DNA from: an uncultured Actinomycetes bacterium | Lineage (GTDB): Bacteria > Actinomycetota > Thermoleophilia > Gaiellales > F1-60-MAGs149 | DNA length: 6,656 bases | Reading direction: 5' to 3' | Assembly: GCA_903960645.1 (NCBI GenBank) | Contig: CAJCBN010000069.1 | Coordinates: 1-6,656 of the forward strand | Shown here: piece by piece, positions 5,002-6,656 of the stretch | Position numbering within the stretch: the stretch's first letter is position 1 | Layout of the letters: every line of letters begins with the position of its first letter | Translations under genes and position numbers: made by a program | Notes under the pieces: model-generated | What the model was told of the DNA's origin: nothing | The model's database searches: none | What the model saw: only the letters and a program-made list of their open reading frames with translations

Positions 5002-6090
5002 TCAGTCGTGGGCGGGGACGATGAAGCCGTCGGTGTCGATGCGCGCGCCGATCGCGGTCTCGGTGCCGAGCGGGCAGGTCGGCACGCCGGCAGGTCCGCG
5101 GATGACGAGGCGCTCGGCCTCGACCGTGGCCGGGTGGTCGGGCAGCGGCAGGCCGTAGGCGTCGAAGCGGTGGCGGTGCGGCTGGTTCATGGCGGCTGGC
5201 ACGATCAGTCGTGGATCGGCGACTGCGTGGAGGACCGTGGTGCCGCTGAGGTCCAGCTGCGCGCAGAGGTCGGTCGCGACGAAGCCGTCGGCGACGAGCA
5301 GGCAGCGAGCCGGCGGGGCGGTGCTGTTGCGGCCGAGCCGACGGGCGAGGCCGGCCAGGAAGCGCGGGCCGCTCGCACCCGGCTCGGGCAGATCCGCGAT
5401 GTCGACGCACGAGGCGACGATCACCCCAGGGCGGATCATTGGGGCATCGGCGAGCTCACCCACTGCCACCGGCGCGCCCACCTCAATCGCGGCCAGCGCG
5501 AGGGCGAGCAGCCACGGCTGGTCGAGCGGAGTGGCGATCAGCACCGGCTCGTCGGGCCGCAGCAGATCGCCAACCTGCTGGAATGCCCGCATCGCGGCGT
5601 GCAGCTCGGCGAGGCTGAAGGCGGTGCCGTCGCCGCCGATCACTGCGAGCTGGTCGTCACGGCGCTCCGCCGAGCGCAGCGCCAGTGCGTCGGGGTGGAG
5701 TGCGGCGTGGAGGACGCCGTGGGCGGCGAGGCGCTCCAGGGCGCGGCCGCCATCGCTCGTGGCGGCGGACGGCACGGCGACCTGGTCGACCCCGGTCTGC
5801 TGGGCCAGCGCGGCGGCGCGCACGGGAGTGGCGACGAGGGCGGCTGCGAGCGGAGGCTGCGCCAAGCCCAGACGCACCGTCAGGCCCGCCTCGAGGGCGG
5901 CGACCGCGAACGTCAGGGCCTCGCTGGTGGCAGCATGCTCGAGGGCGAACACGCTCTCCGGTGGCCGGTCGAGCTCGAGCAGGGCGTTGGCCAGCTCGCG
6001 GACGCGCGTCTCGAACAGCGGGCGGTCGAGCACCCGCCAGAGCGCACCGCTGCGCGTCCAGAGGGCGGTGGAGGGCTGCGGCGCGTGCAT
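5002..6090 (-). CDS. Degenerate ANL-like (AMP-binding) protein, N-domain only
   Basis: A 362-residue protein whose overall pattern recalls the N-terminal domain of AMP-forming acyl/aryl-CoA synthetases. Residues 30-75 (RELANALLELDRPPESVFAL, then AALEAGLTVRLG) fit the opening subdomain. LLRPDEPVLIATPLDQPWLL (176-195) with ALALAAIEVGAPVAVGE fits the PL-H and Ga-V stretch. AYGLPLPD (311-318), RLVIRGPAGVP (327-337) and ARIDTDGFIVP (349-359) fit the late part. The signature motifs are not preserved: the SGTTG-PKG loop is replaced by GGDGTAFSLAEL (152-163), no YG-TE is seen, and the TGD is lost. The protein ends where the hinge would be, so the C-terminal domain with the catalytic lysine is absent. 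It probably does not adenylate a substrate; a binding, scaffold or repurposed role is possible. The start ATG at 6088-6090 follows the upstream gene by 20 bp with no Shine-Dalgarno. The coding call is firmer than the family call. Confidence 0.72.
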   Translation of the reverse strand: MHAPQPSTALWTRSGALWRVLDRPLFETRVRELANALLELDRPPESVFALEHAATSEALTFAVAALEAGLTVRLGLAQPPLAAALVATPVRAAALAQQTGVDQVAVPSAATSDGGRALERLAAHGVLHAALHPDALALRSAERRDDQLAVIGGDGTAFSLAELHAAMRAFQQVGDLLRPDEPVLIATPLDQPWLLALALAAIEVGAPVAVGELADAPMIRPGVIVASCVDIADLPEPGASGPRFLAGLARRLGRNSTAPPARCLLVADGFVATDLCAQLDLSGTTVLHAVADPRLIVPAAMNQPHRHRFDAYGLPLPDHPATVEAERLVIRGPAGVPTCPLGTETAIGARIDTDGFIVPAHD

Positions 6091-6110
6091 GCTGGTCGCG
6101 AGGGTACCCG

Positions 6111-6656
6111 CTAGACGGGGTTGACGACGGGCAGGAACGAGGTGGTGATGCCGAAGCGCTCGGTGGCGGCGCGGGCGAGCGCCTGCACGCCGACCGTCTC
6201 CGTCGCGTTGTGGCCCGCTGCGATCAGGTGAACCCCGAGCTCCCGCGCCAGGTAGGCCGAGTCCTCACGCGGCTCACCGGTGACGAAGGCGTCGAGGCCG
6301 AGCGCGGCGGCCTGACGGATGTCCTTGGCCGCGCCGCCGGAGACGATCCCGAGGGTGCGCACGGGATGGTCGCCGCCGGACAGCACGAGCGGGGTGGAGC
6401 CGAGCTGTGCGCCAAGGACGCTGGCAACCTCGGCGACAGGCGTGGGGGCGGGCAGTGCGCCCTGCACCCCGAGGAAGCTGCCGCCATGCTCGCCGAACGG
6501 CGCGCGGTCGTGGAGGCCGAGCAGCTCGGCGAGGCACGCGTTGTTGCCGAGCGTCGGGTGCGCGTCGAGCGGGAGGTGGTACGCGATCAGCGACAGGTCG
6601 CCCGCGAACAGCGTCTGCAGCCGGCGGCGCTCAAGGGTGCCGATGACCGGGTCATC
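6111..6656 (-). CDS. NIF3/DUF34 family dinuclear-metal protein, N-terminus beyond right edge
   Basis: Member of the NIF3 (DUF34, YbgI-like) family, which forms toroidal hexamers with a two-metal site; its molecular function is unsettled and the old label GTP cyclohydrolase I type 2 is doubtful. The visible 181 residues carry the family hallmarks: LIAYHLPLDAHPTLGNNA near the start of the fragment, then GIVSGGAAKDIRQAAALGLD, AFVTGEPRED, and the metal-binding AAGHNATETVGVQAL near the C-terminus, ending LPVVNPV and a TAG at 6111-6113. By comparison with the usual length of about 250, roughly 70 N-terminal residues, including the first conserved His pair, lie beyond 6656. The frame is open to the edge with no lesion. 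It is followed after 20 bp by the ANL-like gene on the same strand, suggesting one transcript. Confidence 0.93.
   Translation of the reverse strand, partial: DDPVIGTLERRRLQTLFAGDLSLIAYHLPLDAHPTLGNNACLAELLGLHDRAPFGEHGGSFLGVQGALPAPTPVAEVASVLGAQLGSTPLVLSGGDHPVRTLGIVSGGAAKDIRQAAALGLDAFVTGEPREDSAYLARELGVHLIAAGHNATETVGVQALARAATERFGITTSFLPVVNPV

Noticed and set aside
4927..6114. A 395-codon plus-strand open frame rich in Gly, Arg, Glu and Gln
   Set aside because: It is antisense to the ANL-like gene and begins inside the repeat cluster; the minus-strand reading has protein-like hydrophobic periodicity while this one does not.

Overview
This is a very GC-rich stretch of bacterial chromosome with strong third-position GC bias. 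The TANNNT boxes 6-8 nt before ATG starts, the GC content and the closest-feeling protein styles suggest a high-GC actinomycetote, possibly Thermoleophilia/Solirubrobacterales. That placement is inference from composition and style, not from a marker gene. Most of the content is housekeeping, with one accessory-looking repeat cluster and one decayed gene.

Layout, left to right. (1) 1-389, minus: N-terminal part of a CAX-type calcium/proton antiporter that runs off the left edge. (2) 428-1216, plus: a complete SurE 5'-nucleotidase, diverging from the antiporter across only 38 bp. (3) 1217-1571: no intact gene. The minus strand holds the decayed C-terminal end of a histidine-kinase-type ATPase domain. 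(4) 1572-2132, minus: an unrecognised 186-residue helical protein. (5) 2208-2855 and 2852-4861, plus: a Gph/PpaX-like HAD phosphatase translationally coupled (4-nt overlap) to a full-length NAD+-dependent DNA ligase, ligA. (6) 4862-5001: a short intergenic cluster of GGTGCC palindromes, including a perfect 18-bp-arm palindrome, that looks like a REP-type element. (7) 5002-6090, minus: a degenerate protein resembling the N-terminal domain of ANL (AMP-forming) enzymes but without the signature motifs or C-terminal domain. (8) 6111-6656, minus: a NIF3/DUF34 protein lacking its N-terminus at the right edge, upstream of and probably co-transcribed with the ANL-like gene.

How the genes relate. The HAD-ligA pair is the one clear operon. 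LigA seals nicks using NAD+ and releases NMN and AMP. A Gph-type phosphatase could clean up 2-phosphoglycolate from repair of oxidised DNA ends, or a nucleotide by-product, but this is conjecture. SurE is another nucleotide phosphatase nearby on a separate promoter. The most useful structural observations are the leaderless-looking promoters before four of the genes, the overlapping divergent promoters of the antiporter and surE, the sensor-kinase relic, the REP-like palindrome cluster, and the degenerate ANL-like gene that stops beside that cluster. No RNA genes, CRISPR array or transposase are visible.
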